In this document: positions 11,701 through 23,500 of the stretch, in pieces | Layout: each line of letters begins with the position of its first letter | Position numbering within the stretch: position 1 is the first letter of the stretch | DNA from: Pterois miles | Lineage: Eukaryota > Chordata > Actinopteri > Perciformes > Scorpaenidae | Direction: 5' to 3' | DNA length: 64,000 nt | Assembly (NCBI GenBank): GCA_947000775.1 | Contig: CAMQGK010000604.1 | Coordinates: 9,664,501-9,728,500 of the forward strand | The notes under the pieces: model-generated | What the model was told of the DNA's origin: nothing | The model's database searches: none | What the model saw: the letters and a program-made list of their open reading frames with translations, nothing else | Position numbers and translations under genes: made by a program

Positions 11701-12005
11701 GTCATTTTTGCTGTAGGCAACAGACCATAACTCTCACTGTGAAAGTTACTCGATCATCACTGGAAAGGTTTTAATGTTGCAAACCAGTGCAGGTGGTTGT
11801 ATTTATTACCAGTGTTGAATAGAGAGCTGATGGTTGAATCATATTATATATTACACCTGTAATTAATTATTAAATAAGCTTTGATGGGCACAGACAGTGT
11901 GAACCCAAATGATATCACTGTACATTTCATCCTTTCCTGAAATAAATTTAACTAGAACATTTATCTATAAGCAACTTTCCCCCCAGATGTGTGTCACCAA
12001 CTGAC

Positions 12006-12974
12006 CTTCTCTGGCTCCTCAGCGGTCCACACCTTGACGATACTCATGTGCTTATTGATCTGGGTCTTGACCGCCTGCTCGATCTGACTGTTGAACTTCA
12101 TGAAGCTCACGTAGCTGATGTAGCCCAGCACCAGCAACATGCTCTCCCACCACAGGATCATGTTGTCCAGGAAGAAGATGATGAGCATGATGAGGTCCAG
12201 GATGTAGAAGTTAACATCTCTGAAGAGCGGCCACCAGGTGAGGTGCAGCATCTCCCGGGAGAAGATGGCGCACATGCCGATCACAAACAGGATGTTGAAG
12301 ACGGCCGAGCCCACGATAGTGCCGATGCCCACGTTGCTGTGGGAGATGAAGACGCCGATCAGGGAGGTGAAGAGCTCAGGGGCAGAGCCTCCGGCCGCCA
12401 TGAAGGTGGCCCCGGCCACGTCGTCAGAGATCTCCAGCTTGTTGGTGATGACCTCCAGCGCAGGAACGAAGAACTCATCGCAGACGATGGCCAGGGCAAC
12501 AAACATGTAAATCATGCCTATGACATGCAGGACCACCCAGCCCTGCTGTCGTTGCTCCACTGAGAAGATGTCAGGTGGGTAATCACCCTTTCTGGAGTGG
12601 GGTGGAGGACGATGGGTAGTTGTGGTGGTTGGTGGCGGTGGAGTTGGAGGTGGTTTGGGAGGGTGAGGATCTACGTAGATACACTGTTCGATATCTGTCC
12701 TGTTGACAATTATCACGATAGGAGGCTTGGTGCTCTCAGGTGAGACAACCTCCTCCGTCTCATTGGATGCCATCACCTCCTGAATGTTGACCTCCGCAAC
12801 ATCACCACCATCAACCTCTGCCCCGAGAGCATCATCCCTCTGGGCGGAGGCTTGCGGCTCTGACAGCCTGGCCTTCAGAGTCAGCGTGTAGATGAAACAC
12901 AGCAGCACACCTGAGATGAGGAAGAGGATGCGGCTGCGCTTGAGTCTCCTCCTCGGAGGCGAGTGCACGTTCAT
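12006..12974 (-). CDS. slc24a1: Na+/Ca2+-K+ exchanger NCKX1, first coding exon (residues 1-323)
   Basis: This exon encodes the N-terminal half of a K+-dependent Na+/Ca2+ exchanger (CaCA superfamily), a plasma-membrane protein that in rods extrudes Ca2+ in exchange for Na+. The first in-frame ATG is at 12974; an in-frame TGA lies upstream, after the splice acceptor. Visible parts: a basic start, a hydrophobic segment at about residues 15-33, a variable lumenal/extracellular region with NET (71) and NRT (91) sequons and a Pro/Thr-rich stretch (104-126), then TM segments from residue 145. The alpha-1 repeat includes GGSAPE (195-200, with the ion-binding Glu at 200) and GTIVGSAVFNILFVIG. A loop-facing tail ends at EEPEK. 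The donor (AAG|GTCAGT) leaves phase 0. The wording around GWVVLHVIGMIYMFVALAIV fits NCKX1 better than NCKX2, but slc24a2 is the main alternative. Confidence 0.93.
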
Positions 12975-13136
12975 TGCCCTCGTGGTCTTGACTCCAAAAC
13001 AGCGAGTTACGTCAGATGCATTGCTATTCCATGATAGTTCCAGCTCCGTTCTGTGGCGAGAAGACGCCGTTGACAGGGAGGAGACACACACACGGACACA
13101 GAGTGTGTTTCATTTTTTATAGTGGGCAGCTTCAAC
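12975..13136 (-). other. slc24a1: slc24a1 5' UTR portion of exon 2, with uORF
   Basis: A good acceptor (CTTCTGTCCTTCCACAG) at 13137 starts this exon, so 162 nt of leader precede the ATG at 12974. The leader holds a 29-codon upstream ORF (13113 down to 13024) and a second, very short one (ATG CAT CTG ACG TAA). Confidence 0.6.
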
Positions 13137-13707
13137 CTGTGGAAGGACAGAAGACATAAAAATCACATCATCTTGAAGGTGTATCTCAAACGTCCTCTGC
13201 TTGCATAGCTGCAGAGGCAGATCTGCTGAAGAGAGGTGTATGTGTGTGTGTTGGGGGGTGATGGGGGATGCAGACAGCCACCTGTTACTATGGCTACATA
13301 ATCACACAGGCTTTGGCTTCTCACAAAACAGGAGTGCATTGAAGACACGTCAAACATGTTAAAGCGGAAAAAACGGACTTGCTTCACAATGAGAGCAATT
13401 AAATCCGAAAATGCCTCCGATTAAATTTAGTATGAACGGGGAAAAAACGTGATGAAATGCGCACGTGCATTGAACGACCATCAAAGAAACATGAATTAAC
13501 CCTACCCGCAGTGCATTAAGATCTTCATGTTAATAAAACCATCAAATCTGTGACCACAAAGGGCGTGTTGAGGTTTAACTGTGGAGCAATGGAAGCCAGC
13601 GCGGATTATCTTGCATCATTGTCGTTAATATCTCTTCACCATCCAAATATATTAAGAATAAAGTCCAGAGAGCAGCTGTGTGCAGTGTGAGGTGGTGCGG
13701 GTCCTAC

Positions 13708-13800
13708 CTGTAGCGCCGGCTGCTCGGCCCCTCGCCGCTGCGGATAGTCCCTCCAGCTGTGCGTAACGGACGCAGAGATGCTGACTCCGGGTTTTGGGGA
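13708..13800 (-). other. slc24a1: probable slc24a1 non-coding first exon (5' end uncertain)
   Basis: A donor CTACAG|GTAGGA at 13708 ends a GC-rich, CpG-containing stretch upstream of the coding exon, consistent with a non-coding first exon and a promoter at roughly 13.8-14.1 kb. The transcription start cannot be read from the sequence; the left boundary is the splice donor and the right one is a guess. Confidence 0.45.
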
Positions 13801-16638
13801 GCTACAAGGGCGCACCGCATGTCAGGGCTTGAACGAAGCTCAGCATAATGCTGCTAAGAGGATTAGGAGCCGAACTCCTCTCACCTTCCCTTTCACTCAT
13901 ACCGCTGTATCAATACACCAACGTTCAAAGTGCTGCGGCTGCTGGCAGCTGCCAGTTTGAGGTGAAACCTCGGTCGGGGGCGGCTCAGAGCGCGGTGCCT
14001 GCTGGATGTACAATAATGAGACGCAGCTCACAGGCTGACAGGAGGAGTTTGGGTGTGGTCAGGTGTATTTTAGGGGCGTGGGAATGGATTTTATTTCTCT
14101 AATAAAACAGCAAAACATGAACATGCATGTGAGAGGTTTTGGTTTGGCAGGAAAGTCCTGCTTCAGTGACATTTTAAAATGGAAATATTTATGTTCACAT
14201 ATGAACAAAATGTGTCCAAAACACATCCAGTTACATGCTCTAAGACAATATCAGTGCAAACACTTACTTTTACAAATGCAAGTGCACATTTTATGTAAGT
14301 TTCAAATTTTAATGTGACAACATTTTACCTCCAGTCCCACTCCCTGCTCCCACGGGTGTTCTCGCTCGCCATCATTATGGTCGTTGAAGTTGGGCCTCTG
14401 CAAAGGAGTACAGAGGCAAAGAGGCGAACAACAGCTGCTGTCCCCATTCTGGACTGAAACACTTATTATATTCATTGTATTTATTGTTTAACACAGCCCA
14501 TTTTAGTAGGATATGACAATAGGAAATACTTTGGTGCAGCATTTTTTTATGTGACATTTTAGTGTCTTCCCGTAGTTACTTTCAGTCCAAAATGGCGGAA
14601 GCATAGCTTTGCTCTTTGTCTCCGTTGAGAATAAACATGAGGTCACCATGATGCCATTCAAAAGGTCTGTACTCCCACACAGAGGTCACACACAAAGGTC
14701 CATCAGGCGAAGGGAAACTCCTGTGTGGCTGGTTTAAAGAGTGGCAGAGGGCCTGTAGGAGGCCAAATGATAAGAGCATCATCATACTAATTGACTGTTA
14801 TGTCAGCTTGAAAGAATATTCATTTTTAAAAAGTAGTGTATTGTACAAACGTAACTGGAATCAACAACAAATCGTCATCAGGAAATTAAATACAGATAAA
14901 TTAAATGTGTGTTTAATTAATACACGTTCATTATTTTTTTCCTGAACCCTTTGCATAAGATAAGATACAGCTGTCTGAAATTTCATTTTTTCTATGTATC
15001 AAGTGTATACTAACATACTGTGATCTCCTGGCCTCTCTGTCAGGACAAACATTTATTAAAATGACACCGTTTTTAAAAAGCAGAAAAATAATAAAACACA
15101 AAACCAAACATGAAAATGTGTGTTTCCACAAAGCAGAATGAATCATTTTGCAACCCACCTTAATTCACTTAACCTGGGGTAGGTTCACGAGATCCCACTG
15201 CTCACTCATGATTCAGAATTTAGTTTTCAGATAAACTATAAGAAAAATGTTCCTGATGTTTAGAAAATAAACCTCAAGAAAAGGTGTGCATGTTCCTTCT
15301 TCTACTCACTAACACCAGAAACTAAATTCGTAGCTACAGATGCCAACTCACGTTATGCTATCAGGATACTAAACTATTTAAACATGTATTAAGGTGTAAA
15401 AGAAACTCAGGCGCTACAGGACACAATACTGTAAAAGTAATATCTACTGAAGCACGCTGACTGCCGAGTTGATGCATAATAAATAACTACATCATTCTTA
15501 GTTTGGTCAGGAAATTTTGCTTCATGTCACATCCCTCTCCTATCATCATGTTTCCTGTCTGCAGCTCCATCCTAAAATATGTAATAAAAAGGCAAAATGC
15601 CATAAGAATTATCCTTAAAATATTTTTAACATTTCACAAAAGGAACTGAGATCCGAGAAAAAACAATCCACCTCCAAAATAGCAACTCTGATGTTTATTT
15701 TTGTCAGGAAACCATAATTGTGACTTACAATCAAGTCTGAATTTGCTTGTCTGAAGAACTTTTGAAATGCAATAAAATGTCTAAATAAAATGTCTACGTC
15801 CACTGCACGTCCATCCTAAAAGACACCTTTCGAAAATTCAAACCGAAACAAACTAATTTAAATCAACAACGTCAGTCAACACAAATAAATACAGTATAAA
15901 ACAAATAACGAAAAGGCTCAAGGGTGAACAGTTTGGAAAGGACAAAACAAAGAAGTCACGTACAGTCAGTGGAAAGCATAATGAAAACAGGAAGTAGACG
16001 GCTCCTCAGATCATTTAACCATTCCTGAAATATCTCCTCCAAGAATACAGTATTGATGAATCTTGAATCTTTCATGGTATATGAGCACAGATTTTAGTAA
16101 TAACTGGACACTGGGTTTACGAACGGTGCGTTTTCATATCTGGGACAGTTCAGTCGGACATGTGGGCTCCAAATCGAATAAACCATCAAATCAAAGAGTC
16201 ATAATAAAACAAAAGTTATACAAAATATTTGTTATTGATGGACTGCTAAAATGTTCATATTGAATCTGTCCATTTTGCCACAAGATTTATCTGGGTAGCT
16301 TTAAAAGGAAGTCTGTTCATCGTCAGGAGTATAGCTCGAATCCACTCATGAAATCGTGAACATATGAGCAGCAAACTTCTGTTTAAAGCTGCAGTAGGGA
16401 CAATATGTAGAAAAAAAAGAAAAACTGAGCTCGAACCAATACTGGATTTTTGACACTGATGCCGATATCAATAGCTGAGTGAAACAATATGATGATAAGA
16501 TCTTTTAACATAAATATTTTTGATATTTTTGAACTATCCCCTACATTCAGTACATTAAAAAGAAAAAAATGTTTCACAGTTATTTCGTGTAAAGTTCATT
16601 TCTTACCACATGACCAAGGCCTCACTGCTTGTTCAAAC

Positions 16639-17280
16639 ATTAGCTGTGTTTCCAGTCAATGGTCGGGCAAATTTTAAGCAGATTTTTGAAATGCTGTAAA
16701 AAACAAACAAACAAAAAAAACCAACAAACAAACAAAAAAACAAAAACAAATGTGAATTAGTCGCCTTTCTATCAACTGGTGTGGAGCGACTAAGCTCGGC
16801 TTGTTGGCTACAGCGTAGTTTGGTCAGAAGTTGGCACAATAGGATGGCATGGCTGTAATCCACCAGTAAACAGAGTAGAAGAAGAAGAGGTTGCCAAAAG
16901 GAAACTAAACAAGTCTTCTGGGCATCATCTAGGCAACCTAACCATCCACAAGAGAAAAATGGAGAGAGGTCTTCAAGAATTTGCTTCAATTGGGTAAGTT
17001 TAAATAGTTCTTTCATGTCAGCTGTTACTGGACATATTTCAGGTTGTCCAGATGCGAAGAGACGCATTCACACTTGTAGGAATATCTGAGAAGATGATGA
17101 TGAGTCATGTGAGTTTAACGTTCAGTAATTTCTCTAATAAATTTCTCTCTTTTTCGATAAAAGCAAAAAAGCACCTCAAGCAAGCGTATGAACCTTTTTT
17201 GCAGTTGAGGAAGTTTTATCAAAGTTTGCTGTTTCCATACAGCTTTACTAATGCGACGCTCAAAATGTGAATGGAAACAT
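16639..17280. repeat. possible MITE-like element
   Basis: The ends carry imperfect inverted motifs: TGTTTCCAGTCAATGG at about 16647 and GTGAATGGAAACATG at about 17267. The open frame inside (minus strand, 16633-17067) resembles no protein I know and includes T-rich low-complexity sequence. Weak evidence. Confidence 0.3.
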
Positions 17281-19640
17281 GACTACTGTGCAGAATCTCA
17301 TAATATGGTACATTTTTGATTTATGGAAAAATGAGAAAATCTCAGCAGAACTTGGTGCAATCTAATGCGTTAGAAACACTGACCACACCGTGTTGTCTGA
17401 CACATATCAACTGTGAGGGCTCACAGACCCAACGGGTGTGGGTGTTGCTTTCCATCCATTCAGCTCAGTGTCCACAGGTTAGACCCATGTGGGTGGAGAG
17501 GAAGCAGCATACCATGCTGTATTTTTCCAATACTACTACTGCGGTGCCAAATTTAAATTTTTTTTTTTAAATCCTAGAAATATTGGCTTTAAAGCAGAGA
17601 GAGCTGCACTCTGTTGGTGAAGTCAGTCCAGATTGGGCAGCGCTGAAATTACAGTATTAGTCAGATGAAGCATTTCACAAGCCTGTTTGCCTTCTTTCAG
17701 CACATAAATACACAGAAAAATACTCTGAAATGGCAACAATCAACATCTCCTCGATTACATGTCAATCCAATACCCCTTCTCAAATTGCAGCGCTATTTCA
17801 CAGGTCAAAGTTCACAGGAAGTGAAAGAATCAAGATCTATTTGCATCAGGTAAGTATCTCTGCCCTTCTTCACTGAAGAAAGCAGGCTGTGAAGTCTGAT
17901 GCCTGAACCTCTACCAACTATAAATCTTCCTCCTCTATCATCCCTCTTCTGTCCTCTGCTCTAAAGCATCACAGACTAGTTTCACATGTTTTTAAAAACA
18001 TCATTTTAGGGTATTTAACTTCATAAGGCAATCATTGTTTAACTAGAACAGAGTTGGAGTTTTGCAGGACAAAACAAACATTTGTAGGTTAAGGCCAGTA
18101 AGTGTGTTGTATCAGAAATCTACAGATATAGATATTTCCTTCCACAGTAATGTAGATAGCTTTGTTACTGTTGAAAACAGCAAATGACGGACAGATTCAT
18201 CCAAGGCTCAGCGCTAGAAGTGAAAACAATGAACATCTAAATCTAAAACTGACAGTTTATAGTTAAGAACCTCAGTATTTTTATGCAAAGATATCTGAAA
18301 TAATTTCTCAATTGATTCAAGAACCATAAAAGTGGTGTTTTAGCTTATCAACTTTTAGCTTGTCAGTTCCACGGCATCAGATATTGAGGCTCTGTCACGC
18401 GCCTTGGTGTGTGATACCAATCTACAAGGCACCCTTTAGCATCTATATGAGGTGCACCGGGCTTTCAAATAACTACACTCTAAATCCAGCTGCCTTAAAA
18501 CATTTATATTAACATTAAACACTGGTTGTGGACTGTGGTGACGTGGTTTTAAGAGTAAAACAACACACATAGGGCAGGGGGGGTGGTGGATGGGTCCAAC
18601 AAACACAGGGTTTTCATCCAGGAGGCTGCTATTCGTGTCCCATGCGAAACCACGTTGTATGTCTTTGTCTTCACAATGTTAAGTTTCATTTTGACTTAAC
18701 AAAATCATTTTAACTCAAACCATGACTTGATGATGACATTAGTGGTTTTGTTGCCTAAATCTAAGCAAGTGTTTTTGTTTGAATCCATAATATTAACCAT
18801 AAGTTGACTATGACTGTCGTGGAGCATCATAGTTTGATGCTCTGGTCTACGCAGTGCCTTAGAAAGTGATGGCAACGGTCACATACTGACCAAGTGTCAG
18901 TGTGTGACGAGTTGGGATGAGAACGTGTTGCAACTTTACATCACTGAAGATGGATTTTCCAAGAATCTACAAGTTCAAAATCAACTTGCAGAGGCTTGAA
19001 ACATGCTTGAGACTGTGTCGTCATGCAGTCGCAAGCAAGAACAAATTTGGCTCTTTCACACAATAAAACCTGGAAGAAAACAAGCAAACATGGGCATCAG
19101 GAAGATGATCTTATCAATTTGCTTGTCTCTTGCATTAAAAAAAAAAAAACAAAAAAAAAAAATTCAGATATATCTAAATTCCCAGACGGTGAAGCATCCT
19201 TGAACACACAACCAAACTATATGGGATTTCATTTGCATAAACGTACAACAATAAAATAAAAATCAATAGATTCTCATTTTGAACTCGTCACACACATGGG
19301 TAACCCTTTAGCATCATTTTTCAATGTGTTCAGTTGTGAACAATGTTATGAATTTAAACAAAACTGGTTAGGTCTAGAAGAAGATCATAGTTTGGGTAAA
19401 TAAGTATGTTTGTTACATAACTTCAGTTACCTCAGTGAAGCAAGTTAAGTATGTTACATATGTGTGTGAGTTAATACATGATAAGTGAAATAAGTCACCG
19501 TTGATTTTTGGTGTCACACAGAACATGAACAACGGTCTCTAGGGGGAAACAGCCTGTGTTTGTTCGACTCGTCCATCAACCCCGACCTCCTCCCTATGCA
19601 GAAATCCTCACTTGTTTTACTACGTCACCTGACTTCCTCC

Positions 19641-19646
19641 TTTATT
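19641..19646 (-). terminator. possible hacd3 poly(A) signal
   Basis: AATAAA on the minus strand about 0.8 kb after the hacd3 stop. If used, the 3' UTR would contain the long (CA)n tract at 20281-20362. No downstream element was verified. Confidence 0.3.
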
Positions 19647-20278
19647 CCACTTCCATCATAACAACTACGGCGACTAGAGGAAGCCCGGGGTACATGGAGC
19701 ATCATAATTCAATGCGTAGGGCCACTGACCAAGCGTTGTTATTTGACAGGATGGGAGAAAGAACTGGTTGTAAAAATGTATGCATTAATGTACTGACTGT
19801 GAAGGATCTATGGTTTGTAATTGATTGGTTAAGACAAGTTTTAAAGAGCTGTTTTTGAGGGTAATAACATCATTTTCAAACCAACCAGGAACTTAATTCT
19901 TATAAATAACGTCAAAGATATAAATAAAGTGAAATTGGCAGAGATTGTACACAGAGATTGTTTTGCTGAACCACATTATCTCCAACAATAAAACAAACTG
20001 TATGTTTCTCTCATTCCCCCAACTAGAAAGTCAACTGAAAAATCAACAAAATATTTCTGTTGTAACAAAACCTTAGACGGTGACTGCAGACAAGGACAGA
20101 AAACGTGATAATATGGACGGTGTTAAAGAGAATAAACATGGTAATAGTAAAGCACTGGATCAACCTACACAGTGTATTCAGGTGACATCCGTTCAACAGC
20201 TGGTGCAGTAGGATTTACAGAAGGTTAACAGTTCACCCAGTGGAGGATTGAGGTGACCAGTACTCTCCAACATCAGGT

Positions 20279-20280
<2 letters not shown>

Positions 20281-20362
<82 letters not shown>
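20281..20362. repeat. (GT)n microsatellite
   Basis: About 41 uninterrupted GT units immediately beyond the hacd3 stop codon, so probably transcribed as (CA)n in the 3' UTR. Confidence 0.97.
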
Positions 20363-20363
<1 letters not shown>

Positions 20364-20457
20364 TGAAGAGGAGCAAAGGCAATTAGAGGAAAAGGAAACA
20401 ACTGCTTTATCTTTAAGTGGACAGCAGTTCAGGGTGTGTTAGAAATAGACTGATGAG

Positions 20458-20534
20458 TTAGTGGACTTTCCTTTTCCTCAAGCGGTACCGTCTCCTCCTC
20501 TGTTTGTACAGGTGGCGGAAATTGATGAAGAGTC
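20458..20534 (-). CDS. hacd3: hacd3 exon 11 with stop codon
   Basis: Encodes GLFINFRHLYKQRRRRYRL then RKRKVH and TAA at 20460-20458. The lysine/arginine-rich tail fits an ER-retained membrane protein. Confidence 0.95.
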
Positions 20535-23500
20535 CTGTGGAGGAGAAGAAACCTCTGATTACACTGATTCACTAGTTATCTTCATATTAGAAATTAGGTT
20601 TGTCTCATTGGATGGCTGAACAAACTTTTGCTTTTGGTCACAGCAGATAAACACACAAAATGCCCTGTTTGCGCAGCACTACTCCAAAGAGAAGCGCTGT
20701 GTTTGCTCAGTATAATGAAAATCCAGTGAAATCACTGTTGTCTCAAATACAATCAGATTTTATTATCAGTTTCTGAATGATTTGACAAACTAAAACCTAA
20801 ATAGCCCAGCAGTAGTTTACCGGGTAATCTATGTGTGAAAGGGGCTTTAGATTACAAATGGCAGTAACTAAAACAGTCTTGTACACTGTGAAGAAACAAG
20901 TTTGTAGCTTAAGCAAATTCATTTTTATGGTGTAATGAAATGAAGGGAATTGTAAGGAATTTGTCATACTGTAAACAGTAAAACATTGTTTTGGTCTGTA
21001 AATATTTCTGTCAAATATAAGATATAACTTATGATTATCATTATGAACTCTGTTTTTACCAACATGTTAATTATCTGCTGTTTTCCCATAGGTAAAAAGT
21101 TTACCTTCACAGTTATTAGAAATAAACAAACATCCTGAATTCAGTCTGTGAAAATGATGAAAAACCTGCAATAAATACTAACTTTTGAAAACTAAAACTG
21201 ACAAAATGTATTCAGTTTTATTTCATAGTTTCATCAACGACATAAAAACTACATGATTTAGATTATTTTATTCTGACATAAACAACCCAGACATAACACA
21301 CTTATCTAAATAATAAATATATAAATATAAATATAAATACAAATATATATATAGAAAGAGAAATAAAAAAAATAGATGTATAGATAAATAGAAATAAAAT
21401 AAATGTTATTAGTGGATATTTATTTGGGCAGATTTACTTTGTAAGTATAAAACATTCCTCTTTAAAAGTTGATTGTGTTAACAAACTTCTAAACCTGCTG
21501 CACTAATAAGCAGCATCTTTTATTACTGGTATTCAGTAACGTTGTGTCTCTGCCAGAAATGTTAACTAATGTAAAAAAGAGATTCATGAACTAAATTCAT
21601 CCTCAGTCCCACTAAAAATTAGACCAGAGGTAGCAACAAATCAGCTGAGACCATGACAGCAGGCATGCTGGCAGCCTGAAAGTAATGAAAAGGTAAACTG
21701 ATATAAATAAATAAATAAATATTATCAAGGCCTGTGGGTGTAATATTAGTCTTCGTTGGCTGGATGATGGCAGTGTTGGTTTTAGTAGGCAGTGTGTTGG
21801 TGGATGTCTCACCCAGGAACATGAGGACCAGGTAGAGCTGCAGAGTGTAGGAGAAGCTTAAAGAGTGTCCCAGCAGTGCAGGGAGGCGAAGGCTGAACAG
21901 ACGCGTCTCATCAAAAATGGGCAGGGACTGGATCACAGCCACCGCTGGAAACAAGCACAGAACGACACACTGTTAGCAACAACTAACACGCGTAACCCCA
22001 ACACCCAGGGGAGAGTCGCTGAACCCCAAGTTACTCCCTGAACGCTTCACAGCAGCCCGCTGCTCCTGAATGCTCAGGATAGGTTCAATGTAGAGGTCAC
22101 ATTTCATGTATGTACCTGTATGTACATGATGAATGTTCAGTTATTCTGGCTGTTCATGCATATGGCGTACATTTTAGCCAGGGTATGTTTTTGTTTTTCT
22201 CCTGAATATTGGAGGTTCAACCTCAGCTCCTGTAATAAGTCTTTAATAAACTGTGTAGCCAAATACACTCAGACCCTTAAGGACAAAAATGTCCCCATTA
22301 AAACCACTGAAACTCCCACTTGTTACCTTAGAGGACAAAGATGTCACCTTCTTAAAACTGATAATAAAATACTACACTGTATATCAATATTATTATTTTC
22401 CACTTTCATTGAGTTCTGATCACCACTGCCAATTTTTAACCCTTTTAATGCTAGTTGTGGGATCAAAAAATATTTTTTTTAATCTGAGACTGCACAAAAA
22501 ATATAAATACAGCAAAATCAATGTTTCATTGTGAAAAAAAAAAATCACCCTATCATTTAGCAATAGCATACAAACAATAATTTAGTTTTTTTTTTTTTTT
22601 TTTTGGTAAAAAAATACAAAAATGGCATTATGCAAACAAACTGCCATTTAAAAGGTTAACATTCTGAAAATTATAGTAGTTATTATCAGGACTGAAGTTC
22701 GTTAAAAAAATTAACTCAGTGGAAGCAATTTCAGGAAGGGGATATTTTTCCTAACAGTGGCATTATGTAGACAAACATTTAAGGGGTTAAAATTCTGAAA
22801 ATTAATTTGGTAATTATGATCAGTTGGTTAAATGATTTAACTTGGTGAAAGTAGAGAATATATGAATATATATGAATATATAATTCTATGGCAGTTTTTG
22901 GATGTGGACATTTTGTCCTCTAATGCAGTGGTTCTCAAACCTCTTGTTTGGAGGAAGATGCAAATATAATATATACATAATATAATATGCAAATATAAAA
23001 TATTGCATGCATGCAATATTTTCATTGGATTGTTGCCAGATCGGGCTGCACGGTGGTGTAGTGGTTAGCACTGTCGCCTCACAGCAAGAGGGTCGCAGGT
23101 TCGATTCCAGCTTGCGGCTCTTCTGTGTGGAGTTTGCATGTTCTCCCCGTGTAAGCGTGGGTTTTCTCCGGGTTCTCCGGCTTCCTCCCACCGTCCAAAG
23201 ACATGCTGTTTAGGTTAATTGATGACTCTAAATTGCCCGTAGGTGTGGATGTGAGTGTGAATGGTTATCTGTCTCTATGTTGTCTGTCTCTATGTGCCCT
23301 GCGATGGACTGGCGACCTGTCCAGGGTGTACCCCGCCTTCGCCCTATGCCAGCTGGGATCGGCTCCAGCCCCCCGCGACCCCTAACGGGATAAGCGGTTG
23401 ACGATGGATGGATGGATGTTGCCAGACCTGGGCTGCATGGTGGTGTAGTGGTTAGCACTGTCGCCTCACAGCATTAGGGTCACAGGTTCGAATCCGGCTT

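Larger units (their letters stand above)
7060..12005. other. slc24a1 intron 1 (coding), repeats only
   Basis: A 4.9 kb intron between the main coding exon and the proline-rich exon. It contains SINE and dispersed-repeat copies and a degenerate LINE-type tail at about 10600 (TTTCCCGATTTGGGATCAAT, resembling a GGGGATCAATAAAGT tail). No coding segment was recognised at 9.0-11.9 kb. Confidence 0.5.
13801..20457. other. intergenic stretch between hacd3 and slc24a1
   Basis: No exon with homology I recognise. It includes the probable slc24a1 promoter side (13.8-14.1 kb, moderately GC-rich), a MITE-like segment (16639-17280), A-rich runs at 16700-16745 and 19138-19160, and the hacd3 3' UTR at the right end. 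Human has INTS14 between these two genes (from memory); I see no trace of it here. Confidence 0.5.

Noticed and set aside
11991..12563. 190-codon plus-strand open frame, rich in His/Asp/Glu
   Set aside because: It is the antisense shadow of the slc24a1 coding exon, whose strand is fixed by homology and splice sites.
12975..13092. Extension of slc24a1 upstream to 13091 with a GTG start
   Set aside because: No ATG in that part; an in-frame TGA lies just upstream, and the segment is leader sequence. ATG at 12974 gives a plausible N-terminus.
14320..14380. Donor-like site with a short ATGATGGCGAGC frame on the minus strand as an alternative slc24a1 first exon
   Set aside because: The frame stops immediately after the donor, and nearby sequence looks repeat-like; insufficient support.
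16633..17067. 144-codon minus-strand open frame
   Set aside because: No recognisable domain; contains low-complexity Phe/Leu runs from T-rich DNA and lies within a MITE-like segment.
13801..20457. Search for INTS14, which lies between HACD3 and SLC24A1 in human
   Set aside because: No exon-like homology seen in this interval on either strand.
23043..23110. tRNA-like A and B boxes
   Set aside because: They belong to a SINE head; no complete cloverleaf acceptor stem, so not a tRNA gene.
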